Source: Vitellaria paradoxa
Lineage: Eukaryota > Streptophyta > Magnoliopsida > Ericales > Sapotaceae
Assembly: GCA_019916065.1 (NCBI GenBank)
Contig: CM034233.1
Span: forward strand, 1,488,001 to 1,552,000
Reading direction: 5' to 3'
DNA: 64,000 nt
Part shown: positions 1 to 12,656 of the stretch, piece by piece
How the letters are laid out: each line of letters starts with the position of its first letter
Position numbering within the stretch: the first letter of the stretch is position 1
Made by a program: the position numbers and the translations under genes
Notes under the pieces: model-generated
The model's input: only the letters and a program-made list of their open reading frames with translations
Database searches by the model: none
What the model was told of the DNA's origin: nothing

Positions 1-2940
1 CGGTAGTGGTATTGACGACACGATGTCGGCAGTACCACCGACGACACCGTTAGCACTGTTGCAGTAGCACTGATGCAGATGATCCGTGCATGTCATCACT
101 AGTAGTGACGACACCCATCTTACTCACGACTGCCAAGCAGCACTTTCCAACACATATGCTAGCACTTCAACTTTTTTGGATATATATATATCAAGCACTT
201 CACCTATACTTCCCATCAATATAGATATGTATATATTATTGAATTAGAATTAAATAAAATATATATTTTATTTTATTAATATATTTTTAATAAATAGTAC
301 AATTAGTTTAATTAATTAATTTAAATTAATAGAACTAATTAATTCATATAATTTAATCTAATAAATAATTTAATTACCATTAAAAAATTTTATTTAATTA
401 TTTTTAATAAATACATAATTAAATTATATAAAATTATATATTTTATTCAATTATTTTTAATAAATAATATAATAAAATTATAATTTATTATATTTTATAT
501 TTATTGAATTAAATAATTTTTAATAAACAATTTAAGTTAATTGTTATGAAATATATTTTATTAAATATAATTAAAAATTTAAAAATAATTAAATTAATAT
601 TTTATTAAAAGAAAATTTAATAATAGTAAATAAAATTGTACTTTGAAATGTAGTTTTAGTTTTTATTTTAGAAAACATGGTAATAGAAAATAAAAAACAG
701 AAAACTTAAATAAGAAAATGACAGCGTTATTAAATGGGTTTTTAATATTAAAATTTTAATTTTAATTTTTTATTTTTGTTAGGTATGATTTTATTCTTTA
801 TTTCAATGTTTTTTTTTGGAAAAACGATAAATATAAATATATATAATCTAATAATTAATTTAATTAGTATTAAATAAATTGTATTAAGTTATTTTTAAAA
901 AATATCATAACTGAATTATATGAAATATATTTTATTTAATCATTTTTAATAATTACAAAATATATTTTATTTAATCATTTATATGAGGGTTTCGGATTAC
1001 GAAAAAATTATATTTTATTCAATTATTTTTAATAAATAATATAATAAAATTATAATTTATTATATTTTATATTTATTGAATTAAATAATTTTTAATAAAT
1101 AATTTAATCTAATTGTTATGAAATATTTTTATTAAATTTCATTAAAAATTGAAACTAATTAAATTAATATTTTATTAAAAGAAAATTTAATATTAGTTAA
1201 TAAAATTGTATTTTGAAATGTAGTTTTAGTTTTTATTTTAGAAAATATGGCAATAGAAAATAGAAAAAAAAGAAACCTAAATAAGAAAATGACAACGCTA
1301 TTAAATGGGTTTTTAATATTATCATTTTCTTATTTAGGTTTTCTGTTTTTCTATTTTCTATTGTCATGTTTCTGAAATAAAAACTAAAACTACATTTCAA
1401 AATACAATTTTATTTACTATTATTAAATTTTCTTTTAATAAAATATTAATTTAATTAGTTTTAATTTTTTAATTAAATTTAATAAAAAATATTTCATAAC
1501 AATTAGATTAAATTATTTATTAAAAATTATTTAATTCAATAAATATAAAATATAATAAATTATAATTTTATTCTATTATTTATTAAAAATAATTGAATAA
1601 AATATAATTTTTTTGTAATCCGAAACCCTCATATAAATGATTAAATAAAATACATTTTGTAATTATTAAAAATGATTAAGTAAAATATATTTCATATAAT
1701 TCAGTTATGATATTTTTTAAAAATAACTTAATAAAATTTATTTAATACTAATTAAATTAATTATTAGATTATATATATCTATATTTATCATTTTTCTAAA
1801 AAAAAAGCATTGAAATAAAGAATAAAATCAAACCTAACAAAAATAAAAAATTCAAATTAAAATTTTAATATAAAAACCCATTTAATAACGCTGTCATTTT
1901 CTTATTTAAGTTTTCTGTTTTTTATTTTCTATTACCATGTTTTCTAAAATATATTTTGAAATTATTAAAAATGATTAAATAAAATATATTTCATATAATT
2001 CAGTTATGATATTTTTTAAAAATAACTTAATAAAATTTATTTAATACTAATTAAATTAATTATTAGATTATATATATCTATATTTATCGTTTTTCCAAAA
2101 AAAAGCATTGAAATAAAGAATAAAATCATACCTAACAAAAATAAAAAATTAAAATTAAAATTTTAATATTAAAAACCCATTTAATAACTCTGTCATTTTC
2201 TTATTTAAGTTTTCTGTTTTTTATTTTCTATTACCATGTTTTCTAAAATAAAAACTAAAACTACATTTCAAAATACAATTTTATTTACTATTATTAAATT
2301 TTATTTTAATAAAATATTAATTTAATTAGTTTTAAATTTTTAATTAAATTTAATAAAATATATTTCATAACAATTAACTTAAATTATTTATTAAAAATTG
2401 TTTAATTCAATAAATATAAAATATAATAAATTATAATTTTATTATATTATTTATTAAAAGTAATTGAATAAAATATATAATTTAATATAATTTAATTATG
2501 TATTTATTAAAAATAATTAAATAAAATTTTGTAATGGTAATTAAATTAATTATTAGATTAAATTATATGAATTAATTATTTCTATTAATTTAAATTAATT
2601 AATTAAACTAATTGTACTATTTATTAAAAATATATTAATAAAATAAAATATATATTTTATTTAATTCTAATTCAATAATATATACATATCTATATTGATG
2701 GGAAGCACAGGGAAAGTGCTTGATATATATATATATATATATATATCCAAAAAAGTTGAAGTGCTGGCATATGTGTTGGGAAGTGCTGCTTGGCAGTCGA
2801 GAGGGAGATGGGTGTCGTCACTACTAGTGACGACATGCACGGCTCAACTGCTTCAGTGCTACTGCAACAGTGCTAGCGACAGTGCTAACGGTGTCGTCGG
2901 TGGTACTGTCGATACCGTGTCGTCAGTATCACTACCGACA
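1..2940. mobile_element. Large AT-rich foldback element, left tip outside the window
   Basis: The two ends are inverted copies of each other. Bases 1-178 are a GC-richer block full of GTCGTC/GACGAC and GTCGGT-like words, and they pair with 2,757-2,937; base 1 pairs with about 2,937. Inside each is a TA microsatellite (about 179-191 and 2,722-2,748), then extremely AT-rich arms. The centre is a hairpin: 1,240-1,292 pairs with 1,322-1,390 around a loop of about 29 bases, and 980-1,024 pairs with 1,589-1,636. The right arm is longer because a unit of about 290 bp is repeated head to tail (about 1,662-1,951 and 1,952-2,250). The left arm has its own diverged direct repeat (about 440-760 and 1,010-1,320). 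No transposase reading frame is visible, so this is a non-autonomous element; the superfamily is unknown because the outer left end and target-site duplication cannot be seen. Confidence 0.8.
2757..2937. repeat. Right GC-rich terminal inverted repeat of the foldback element
   Basis: This block is an imperfect reverse complement of bases 1-178. Both hold a near-palindrome of the type GTCACTAGTAGTGAC and many short GTCGTC/GTCGGT words in both orientations, which look like subterminal protein-binding repeats. A reading frame of 131 codons crosses this arm from 2,695 to 3,090, but it follows microsatellite and inverted-repeat sequence and is not a gene. Confidence 0.75.
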
Positions 2941-3146
2941 CTGAGTCGATTTTTGGATATAATTCTACCGCGATCGATTTTTACACATATTTATTTTTTT
3001 AATTATATTATTGTAAAAAACCCCACGCATTACATATGCGTTTCGCATATTTTAAACCGAAGAGATTTATTGATTTATTTATTTAACTGATGTGACCCAT
3101 TTATATTGATAATAAGCCTATAAATATGATACATTGCTACACTTTA

Positions 3147-3285
3147 GGTTCCATTTGGGTGATAAAAAATTTTTAAAAATTTTAAAAAATATTCCTTTTT
3201 TATCTCATTAAACGAATTATGAATTCACAATTTATTTCTTTTTATTTCATTTTATCTCACTTTTTATTACTTCAAACACACCCTT
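3147..3285. mobile_element. MITE-like short inverted-repeat element
   Basis: The ends (CCATTTGGGTGATAAAAA and the complement of TTACTTCAAACACACCC) are imperfect inverted repeats around an AT-rich core with an ATTTTATCTCA motif. Related sequence recurs near 42,318-42,440 and 43,255-43,385. No coding capacity. Confidence 0.45.
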
Positions 3286-3323
3286 ATCATTGTATGGGCT
3301 GAAATAAATATTTGAAATACAGA

Positions 3324-3463
3324 AGGTGTTTAGTTGGTCAAAATTAGTCAAAATTTATCAATTTTTATCAATTTTTGTACTTTTTTCTAATCAAATTTTG
3401 TCACATTTCACGTATATATCAAATATTTATATTTTTATTATATTTTTTATCAGCCAAACACCT
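3324..3463. mobile_element. MITE-like element with AGGTGTTT termini
   Basis: Begins AGGTGTTTAGTTGGTC and ends with CAGCCAAACACCT, an inverted repeat of about 14 bases, around an AT-rich core of AAATTTGTCA-like words. About 140 bp with no open frame. The superfamily cannot be decided from these ends. Confidence 0.5.
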
Positions 3464-5568
3464 CATAAAAGATGAATGAAGATGTTAATATTCAAAATCA
3501 TATGTCAGGGCTGATTTTTGAATGGCATGTATTGAATTTCGTCAACGGTTATTAAATTTTTCTTTATATGGAGATGGTCCTCTGACATGATTAATTAGTA
3601 GTCCTCTTAAATTATAGAGGTTGTGTTTTGATTATAAAAAAAATACAATAAAAATAAAAAGATTTGATATAAAAGTAATATATGATAAAATTTAATTGAT
3701 TTAAAAAAAAGATAAAATTTAATTAAAAAATGTGATAACTTTTTGTAATTTTCAATAATTTTTGATAGTTTCAACCTTGCCAAACACTTCATGGTAGTAA
3801 AAATCGTAAAGAGAGAGAGCATAGAAATCATTGTAGTACGAATGTAAACTGAAGATGTAAAAATTTTGGACACCAATTTAACAAAAAAAGAAAATCTAAT
3901 TATTGCATTAAATTGAGAAACTAAAAAATATTAACTTTTTATAACTGATTTGGAGTGTTAATTAAAATAGTGAGATATATGTGTTAAAAATTATAAAAAT
4001 TATTATAACATAATTGATAGTTAAATGTTTTTGAAAATGGTAGACAACCTTTGGGTAATGCCTTTTTTGAATAAAGGTGAAAACGTTGGAAGGTTATTAG
4101 GTCTCTCTCTGTATATATATATATATATATATGTATATAAATGGTACATATATGGATTCACGGAGTAACATTTTGAACGCATGGCATCTCTAAAAGTCCA
4201 AACCGGGGCGACCCCATCTGCTTTGGTTCCGCTAAAGCATGCCAATGTAGCATAGCATCTTATCTGCAGTGAACTTGAAAGAAACCCAGTCCAAGTGGAA
4301 ATAATATACACATATATATTCATTGATTGGCTCCGATCCGTTGCCCCTCCATTGCATATGGCACATCATACTATATATGTATAAGCACCATACCACTTGC
4401 ATATTTCTTCTTGTTTTTCAGCATTTTTTTTAATAAAATCAGTTACTTTTTCTGGTAATTATTATTTTTTTTTCATTTTCTTTACGTTATGTTTAATTAA
4501 TTTCTAGTTGTATATATTGACTATAAATTACCTGCTATTTTCAAGTTTTATTTTAACATTTTCATAAAAAAGGCTCTGCCTATAAATATGATTACGATCA
4601 CGACACATTATTATATTAATAATAAAATGATCTCAGACAATAACGATCGACGCATAATACCACTCTACCAAATGCATAAGATATATTCAATCATGCTAGA
4701 CAGTGTAAATCTCATTACAACATTAATAGGCATATGCTACACTCAAAGTGTGAATTAAATACCACATTTGATCCCATGGAACATACAGCTCAGTCCTAGC
4801 CTCTTCGACCCAAATCCAGCCATTCTGAGCCCCCACCAACAAAAGACCACGGTATAAAGTTGAAACTTAACAATGTGCAATATTCATACAATACGGAAAT
4901 TCAGACTAAATTTGGATTATATCTACAAATTTATACAACTATATATATATATATATACATATAACTCACCAAATACGTAAATTCAAGCATGAGTCCCACT
5001 CAAATTGCGAAGTAAATAATAAATACAACTTGTAAAAAAGTTTCACCTACTTCAAATTAAAAAAAAAAAAAAACAAAGAATAAACATAGCAAGAAAGAAA
5101 GAAGCCCGCTAAAAATCCCAAACTTCTTAAGCTCTTAACTTTTACCATGATATCTTCGATTAATTTCAAATCTTTGACATGCGCCACGATCTACTTGTAA
5201 TAGACTTTAATTTTCCCCTCTCTCTCTCTTACCATAATATGTGAATTTTTATTGTGTCTGAGTTGCCTTTAGTGTAGAGCTCAATTGAAAGTTTATCAAA
5301 TTAAGTAGAATTTCAAATTTTACTTTATTAAAATAAAATTCTCAATCTAATTATTATTATTATTTTTTTGGTTTGTGGAATTTTTCCTTATATTCATTGT
5401 ACAACATTCATTTAGAGATGATGAGCATCCAATGCCTGTTCACTTTGGATATAGCATGTGACCTGAACACAAATGTTCTTCACTAAAATATTCGAAAGAT
5501 ATTTATATGTATAGATATATATGGCACATTGATAATAGAAAATGCATAATAATCGATTGGTTTTGTGT
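3464..5568. other. Intergenic stretch, no supported gene
   Basis: AT-rich sequence with TA microsatellites near 4,110-4,140 and 4,940-4,960. Short open frames here are not supported by splice or codon evidence. A short stretch at about 4,745-4,865 reads like a coding exon on the minus strand, but I could not link it to any family or neighbouring exon. Confidence 0.5.
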
Positions 5569-5706
5569 GAGAAGAGATCCGTACAGAAATCTGCGTACGT
5601 GACAAAGGAGCTCGTAAAGCAAGCGAAGATCCTGAATCAAAAGTTTTCCGCATCAAAAAGGTACAATGAATTTTATCTTCATTATTTCCACAACTTTTTT
5701 CCAACA
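5569..5706 (+). repeat. Truncated 5' LTR of the copia element
   Basis: Nearly identical to the last 139 bases of the 3' LTR (12,998-13,136), starting at GAGAAGAGATCCG and ending in ...CAACA. The first 340 bases of a full LTR, with its promoter region, are absent here, and the sequence to the left is unrelated. Confidence 0.9.
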
Positions 5707-5707
5707 G

Positions 5708-5719
5708 TGGTATCAGAGC
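5708..5719 (+). other. Primer-binding site of the copia element
   Basis: TGGTATCAGAGC lies one base after the 5' LTR end. This is the standard plant copia primer site, complementary to the 3' end of initiator methionine tRNA. Confidence 0.9.
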
Positions 5720-5957
5720 CATAGAACTTGTTTTCGCTCCATATACGCGCAGATCTAATTTTTTAATTTGTTTAAAAAATTAAATCACATATACATTGCT
5801 GTCACCTATTTTTTTTACGAAAAAAAAAAAAACTTTATTGGCTTGTAACATATATATACATTCTGTATGTCTATATTTCATAGTGTTTTTCTGTTTTGGG
5901 TAGAAGATCAACACTATATTTTTCTAAAATATATATATAAATAAATGATTAATTAAT

Positions 5958-6385
5958 TAGTATCGTAGCCGGGCTTGGTTGCGCGAGCCTGTAACTCAAG
6001 TGAGGGCATTAAAGTGGTTGAAGGTTGGTGCGGTCTTTGTGGTCTGACCAGTTGGGGATGGTGTGCACGGGCTCGCCTGATCCAAGGTGGGAGCTGGCTT
6101 ACGGGCTCCGAGCGAAGGCTTCGTGCTTTTGGGCCTTGGAGTGGAGGGTAATGCGTGAGGCTGGTTTCACAATTAAATAGATTTTTTTTAAGTGCTTTTG
6201 GGCCTTGGAGTGGAGGGTAATGCGTGAGGCTGGTTTCACAGATTACAATTAAATAGATTTTTTTTAAGTGCAAAATACAATTAAAACAAAATTGTTGGGA
6301 GTGGGATTTAAACCCACGCCCATCCCAACATAGAGCCTTAACATACACACTTCAAGCCATTCAACCACGCTTGGTGTCGTGTTAG
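5958..6385 (-). mobile_element. tRNA-derived SINE-like insertion inside the copia leader
   Basis: On the minus strand, TGGTTGAATGG (complement of 6,358-6,368) resembles a polymerase III A box. GGTTTAAATCC (complement of 6,304-6,314) resembles a B box, with spacing normal for a tRNA-like head. The body continues toward lower coordinates and is GC-richer than its surroundings. It contains a direct repeat of about 70 bp (6,123-6,191 and 6,192-6,267), each copy ending in an ATTTAATTGT/poly-T stretch. The tail end and target duplication are uncertain; the limits are approximate. Confidence 0.5.
6123..6267. repeat. Two-copy tandem repeat of about 70 bp
   Basis: Two units starting GTGCTTTTGGGCCTTGGAG, at 6,123 and 6,192, are nearly identical; the second carries a short GATTACA-type insertion. 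A third unit starts at 6,268 but stops after a few bases. It lies within the SINE-like segment. Confidence 0.85.
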
Positions 6386-6627
6386 TCTGTCGAACATAAA
6401 TATATATGTATATATGTTCCGTATGTATATACATTTGCATTACATATTGCGTTGATGTTTTTTGTTCAATTTTTTGGAAATTTTTTATTTATGTGTAATA
6501 ATAATAAAAAATTTATGTTTTAATGTTTTTTGAAATAAAACAAAAAATTGAAATTTAATTCCCCACTTACTTGTTTTAAAGGGTTTTATGTTATTGGGCC
6601 TTATGCAAAGATGTATTCTAGGTATTT

Positions 6628-6860
6628 AATTAATTTGTTTAATTATATTCTAGTAGCTCATGCATGAATAATTAATTTGTTTAATTATATTTTAATAGCT
6701 CATGCATGAATAATTAATTTGCTTAATTATTATTTTTAGCTCACGCATAATTAATTTGTTTAATTATATCCTAATGGCACATGGATAATTAATTCGTTTA
6801 ATTATATTCTAATAGCTCATAAATAATTAATTTGTTTAATTATATTCTGTAGATAAATAA
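6628..6860. repeat. Tandem repeat of about 40 bp in the retrotransposon leader
   Basis: About six imperfect units of the form AATTAATTTGTTTAATTATA followed by TTCTAATAGCTCATGCATGA-like sequence, shortening toward the right. It lies in the untranslated leader between the primer site and gag. Confidence 0.85.
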
Positions 6861-7562
6861 TTTGTTTATTTACATGAATGAATATTTAGTGTATTCATCT
6901 AATTGTGCCATATGGGCATGTGTTATGACACCTTTAAAAAAAAAAAAAATTGGACCATATACTAACTCCTTTAGATGTGAGCTTAGTAACCTCCATTTAA
7001 TATAACTGATGTATTTGTATGAGAAATTAAATGGAGGGAGAATTGGTGTTTTATGATGCTCATGAATTTTATTGTTATTTATTATTCCAAAATAATTCTT
7101 AGAATACAAAGGAGGTGCGCCATCCCCATTTATTTATGTTTATTAGCATGATGTAGTAGGTTTATTTTTGGCCATGTAAAAATGATGTAATTTTTTTTTT
7201 TTTTTTTTTGAAGCCTTGTAAGGGGATGTGTTTCGCATTAAATTTGTAAACTTTGAATTATTTTGGCATGAGCATCAATTATACCAAAAGAGTCTTATAG
7301 GACTCACATTATTTTTTAATAATATGCATGTGTTGTATAAACCTTGTGGAAAGTGGGAGTCGTTCCCATATTTTATTTTAAAAATAATTAGATACTTTAT
7401 TCTAATTTACATTATAAGAGATGATTATTAGCACCAAAAGTGCGAAATTTTCGATTTTATAATGTGGAAAAGAATTTTGTAGTCTAATTAATTTTTTAAA
7501 ATAAATAACAATAATAGATATGTGCCTAATTAAAATTCCTTGCGCAAATTGTATGTAGTGAA

Positions 7563-10500
7563 ATGGCCTCAAAAAACATTATTGCTGAACTTAATAAGGG
7601 AGAGAAACTTGATGGCAATAACTATGATATGTGGCACAGGAAGGTTCAGTACCTCCTTAATGAGCAAGAATTGCTCGACCATTTAACCAACAGCATGGTT
7701 GCACCTACTGAAGATACAACCGCTCAGCATCGCCGTGACCAACAGGCTTATCAAACTTGGTTCAAAAGAGATAGTAGTGCGTGCTTTACTTTGTTAAGCT
7801 GCATGCATGATGATCTCATTGGAGAATTTGAGAAATTCTCCACTGCTAAGGAAATGTGGGATCAATTGCGCCTAAAATATGGTGGTACCACTGCCACTAG
7901 GCTACGTGCCTTAACCTTGAGGTTCAACCAATATACAATGGACCCCAAACACACCATGGCGGAGCACCTTAGGGTGATGTCTGCCATGATTAGAGAAATG
8001 AAGGCAGCTGGCAATGATCTTACTGAAGAGCAACAGATTTTGGCGGTTCTTAGGTCTTTACCTGAGAATCCATGGAGTCAGGTGAAACTTGTGCTTACGC
8101 ACAATGAGAGCATCAAAACTTTTGATGATGTCTCACGTCACCTTGAGCTTGAAGTAGAGCGCAGAGATGCAAACCGTAGTGCTGCACTTGTCATTCAGGT
8201 TGGACAGTGTAGGGGAAAAAGGCCCCAGCGCAAAGGACAACAAAATGGAGCAAGACAAGGCAAACTCCAAAATCTTGCGCCTCAAGTTGGCAAGGGAACC
8301 AAGCGCCGTAGAGGCAAGCGTGGTGGAAAGAAAGACAAGTCTAAGCTCAAATGCTATAATTGTGGTCGCAAGGGTCACTTCGCTTCTGAGTGTAACGAGC
8401 CGAAGAAGGTAAACCCTAGCACTAGCTCTTTCAATTTTGTTTGCTCACATGTTTATATTGCTCATTCTCTCCTTGGTTGGATTGTAGACTCAGGAGCAAC
8501 CAAACATGTAGCAAAGGATCGAGCTGGATATGTAGATTATCGTCTGGTCCCAGCGAGTAAATATGCAGTCATAATGGGGAATGGAGCGCAAGAAGATGTC
8601 CTGGAAGTTGGCACCTACCAGCTCAAGATGCGTACTGGACGCACTTTGCTCTTACATGATGTGCTTTATGCACCCAATGTCCGATGTAATTTGCTTTCAG
8701 TTTTAGCATTATTAAATTTAGGTTTTTCTTTTCATTTTGAAGGTAGTGGTTTGTCCATTTATCTTGATAGGACGCTTTATGGTCATGGTAGTTTAAGAGA
8801 TGAGTTTTTTGCACTGGATTTGGATATGGATTTTTATAATAATTTAACTTTTATCACATCTTCTTCTTCTAATGTTATATCTGATTCTGTTAAATGGCAT
8901 GCTAGACTGGGTCACATAGGGCAAGAAAGGATGGCTAGATTAGCTAGAGAAGGGCTTTTGGGCTCTCTCACTAAAGTAAGCCAACTTACTTGTGAACCTT
9001 GTTTGGCTGGAAAGTCATCCAGAAAGCCTTTTGGTAAGGCTAATAGGGCCAGTCATCCTTTAGAGCTAGTCCATTCAGATATTTGCGGACCAATGAATGT
9101 GAAGGCATGACATGGCGCATCCTATTTTATTACCTTTATAGATGATTTCTCACGTTTTGGCTCAGTATATCTGTTAGCTCACCGTTCTGAAACTTTGGAT
9201 TGTTTCAAACGCTTCATAACTGAGGTTGAGAATCATAAAGAAAGGAACTTAAAAATCCTTCGTACTGATAGAGGCCGAGAATATCTTTCTGATCAATTCA
9301 AAGGATTATGTGAGGAAAAATGGATACGCAGACAATTAACGATTCCAGGTACTCTACAACAAAATGGTGTTGCAGAGAGACGGAATCGCACTCTTTTGGA
9401 TATGGTTAGGTCAATGATGGCACAGGCAAATCTCCCGATAAGTTTCTGGGGAGATGCTCTCTTAACTGCTGCCTACATACTTAACCGAGTGCCTTCAAAG
9501 TCAGTTCCTTCCACTCCATATGAGTTATGGAAGGATAGAAAGCCTAATCTAGAAGGCTTACGTCCATAGGGCTCTGCAGGATATGTTCACAATACCTCCC
9601 ATAAGTATGGGAAGTTGGGCCCAAGAGCTAATAAGTGTGTCTTCTTAAGATACTCTGAACACTCGAAAGGCTACGTTATGTACAGTGAACACCCAGATGG
9701 AGGAATGACAGAGGTAGAGTCACGCGATGTGAAGTTTCTTGAAAATGATTTTCCAAGTATTGGTGAAGTTAAAGGGGATCTTGAACTCTATGAGTTAGAA
9801 GAACCTTAAGAAGATGTACCTTTATCTCATAGGCAAGATGAGGCATCACAACCTCATCCTTTGGTTGCTAGAGATAGTGGGAGCATTTTCTTACCTAGTG
9901 GAAGTATGCCACTAGGAGACTCTCAGGATTCACAATTGCGCAGAAGCAGTCGTGGAATAGTTCCTCGACGACGCTTTGAGATTGAAGGAGAGTCCTTCAT
10001 GACTGCCTCTGTGGATGCTGATGAGCCTGCCTCCTATAAGGAAGCATTGAATTCACCTGCATCTGAAAAATGGATAGCTGCTATGAAAGAAGAGATGACC
10101 TCAATGGCTAAGAATCATGTATGGGAGTTAGTTAACCTTCCACCTAAGCGCAAGGCCATCGGTAACAAGTGGGTTCTGAAGGTCAAGCGCAAAGCGGATG
10201 GGTCAATTGACAGATACAAGGCTCAACTCGTGGCAAAAGGCTATACCCAAAAGGAGGGCATAGATTATGAGGAGACATTCTCTCCTGTGGTGAGATTTGC
10301 CTCCATTCGCCTCCTTCTAGCTATTGTCGCACATTTAGATTTGGAATTGTTTCAAATGGATGTGAAGACAGCATTTCTCAATGGAGAACTAGACGAGGAG
10401 ATCTATATGGATCAACCAAAAGGATTTCAGGTTGAAGGACAAGAGCGAAAGGTTGTCGCTTAAAGCGTTCTATTTACGGCTTGAAACAATCGTCTAGACA

Positions 10501-11602
10501 ATGGTACATTCGATTTCATCAAGCTATTCTCTCTGTGGGATTTATGATGATTGAAGAAGACCATTGTGTGTATGTGAAAAGAGAAAAAGATAAGTTTCTT
10601 GTTCTCTCACTTTATGTGGATGACATTTTATTAGCTGGAAATAACATGGAGATGATTGTTGCCACTAAGAAGTGGTTGTCCTCCACATTTGAGATGAAGG
10701 ACATGGGTCAGGCAGATTATGTGCTTGGGGTTAAGATCTCCAGAGATCGCTCTAAGAAACTTCTTAGTATGTCCCAGGAGACTTACATAAAGAAAACCCT
10801 AGAACGATTTCGTATGCACCATTCAAACCCCATACACACTCCAATGGAGAAGGGTTGAACTCTTAGCATTGATCAATGTCCTAGAACAGAGGAAGAGAGG
10901 AAGAAAATGGCCAATGTTCCATACGCCAGTGCAGTTGGAAGTCTGATGTATGCTATGATGTGTACTCGACCTGACATATGTTCTGCTGTTGGTATGGTTA
11001 GCCGATACCAAAGTAATCCTGGAACTACCCATTGGGTTGCAGTTAAAAGGATATTTAGATATTTGCGAGGGACTGCAGACTTTGCTTTATGCTATCAAGG
11101 TGGGAGAATGAAATTAACTAGGTATAGTGACGCAAACGGATCTGCTGACAGAGATGAGCGCAAATCCACATCGGGTTATGCTTTCATACTTGGAGGATGA
11201 GCCATTTCATGGTGTAGTAAGAAACAACAATGTGTTTCTTTATCCACCATGGAGTCAGAGTATATTGCTTGCACTGCTGCTGTGCAAAAGGCTTTATGGT
11301 TGAGGAGATTCTTCCAGAGCTTGAGCATTACAAGGCACTTGGGCGAGGCTGTTGTGGTTCATTGTGATAACACAGCTGCCATAGCTTTTGCAAAAGATCC
11401 AAAATACCATGGTAGATCCAAGCACATTGATACTCGTTACCATTTCATTAGAGACATTATTGCGCAAGGTCAGGTTATCCTAAAGTATGTCCCCACCATC
11501 GACATGGTTGCTGATCCCATGACTAAACCCATACCGAGAGATATTTTTTGTAGACATGTTATGGTCTTGGGTTTACAAGAGTTTGACATTTTTTTTGTGT
11601 GA
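7563..11602 (+). pseudogene. Copia gag-pol polyprotein, broken by five stops and one frameshift
   Basis: Encodes a particle protein, protease, integrase and reverse transcriptase/RNase H needed for retrotransposition. Gag starts at ATG 7,563 and carries a zinc knuckle CYNCGRKGHFASEC near residue 263. The protease motif is WIVDSGATKHV. Integrase shows an H-H-C-C finger (HARLGHIG ... CEPCLAGK) and the D, D, E residues in [15 protein letters not shown] and VAERRNRT. Reverse transcriptase has YVDDILLAG. RNase H has YSDANGSADRD, ESEYIA and HCDNTAAI, and ends at 11,602. Stops: TGA 9,108, TAG 9,567, TAA 9,807, TGA 10,856 and TGA 11,198. A one-base loss near 10,453 moves the frame from that of 7,563 to that of 10,481. 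Several stops fit C-to-T decay of CGA, TGG or CAA codons. Confidence 0.95.
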
Positions 11603-12656
11603 TGGACATTTTTCTATGCATTAATAAAATATGTTTTTTGATTGCATATTATTTTGTTTAATTAGTGCACATATCTAGTCATATAAGTAAAGTCACAGGT
11701 TTTGGTCAGCCCACTCACACGGATGATCACCCTGGCGCTTGAATAGCGAGCAGGATGAGACATAGATGATCACACTATGAAGTAGTGATCTCCATGGCGC
11801 TTTGAAAGTGACAAGGATTGAGTTATCATAAGTCGCCTTAGCATTGAGCTAAGATGAGACTACATTAGTCGAACATGGAATATATCCACGTCTCCATGAA
11901 ACCTAAGAATAGCCGAATGTGAGACTCATGAGAAGGCACTATTGCGTGACTGTCTCGAGAGGCTCAAGTTAGGCGCTATGAGAAGCAACTAGACTAAGAT
12001 TCGTATGGTGTTAGAGCATGACTAACCCTAAGTGGGAGCTCTACCATAGCATATATATCATACTGTATGTGCTACTAGGCGACCGTGGGAAGGGGTGACG
12101 AAATAAATCCCTTTCTTCATCACTGTGTGAGACTTCTGGACTATTAGTTCCATCTCATACCCTTTGGGACTTAGACTTATGTTTTGAAGTTGAGACTTGA
12201 TGTTGCTACTTTAGCATGTTATCCAAGGGCCATGAATTATACGGTCCAACAGAGCATGTCTAGGAAAGCAGTCAAGTTTAGATGGACAAACATAATGTAT
12301 AAGGGAAAGTCATTTGATACCACACTAATATTTTGTAACTCATAGCCCGGGCAATTATGTCATTGTTAGTCTTTTTGATATAATCATGAGTGCAAATATA
12401 ATGTGAGATCTAGCATGACTCTGTATGTGTTACAAGAGGGATTAGAGGTGCTAGATCTAGTGTGATTTGATGATTTGGGGTATAAACGAGACTTGGAGTT
12501 GTAATGTTATATTAGTGAGATGGTAACTTAATATAACATTCCTCATTTTAGACTTTCTCATTTTGGTCGCACAATCCATTACCCGTATGAAGAGATGAAC
12601 AGGATGAGTAAATTTTGGATGAGAGATATATATTCCCTATGTGTCCGAGTGGGAGA
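11603..12656 (+). other. Long 3' non-coding region of the copia element and polypurine tract
   Basis: About 1.05 kb lies between the end of RNase H and the 3' LTR, longer than usual for copia elements. No open frame of note is present. The purine-rich GAGTGGGAGA at about 12,647-12,656 directly precedes the LTR and is the expected plus-strand primer. Confidence 0.7.

Noticed and set aside
2695..3090. 131-codon open frame on the plus strand
   Set aside because: It runs through a TA microsatellite and the inverted-repeat arm of the foldback element; the peptide is low-complexity and has no homologue I know.
4745..4865. Exon-like minus-strand stretch with GLLLVGAQNGWIWVEEA-like reading
   Set aside because: It is short, without clear partner exons, and matches no family I can name.
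6600..6860. Possible CRISPR-like repeat array
   Set aside because: Units are adjacent and imperfect with no unique spacers, and the context is a plant retrotransposon leader: a plain tandem repeat.
8133..8412. Two 81-codon frames overlapping gag on both strands
   Set aside because: They are out-of-frame shadows of the gag region with its zinc knuckle.
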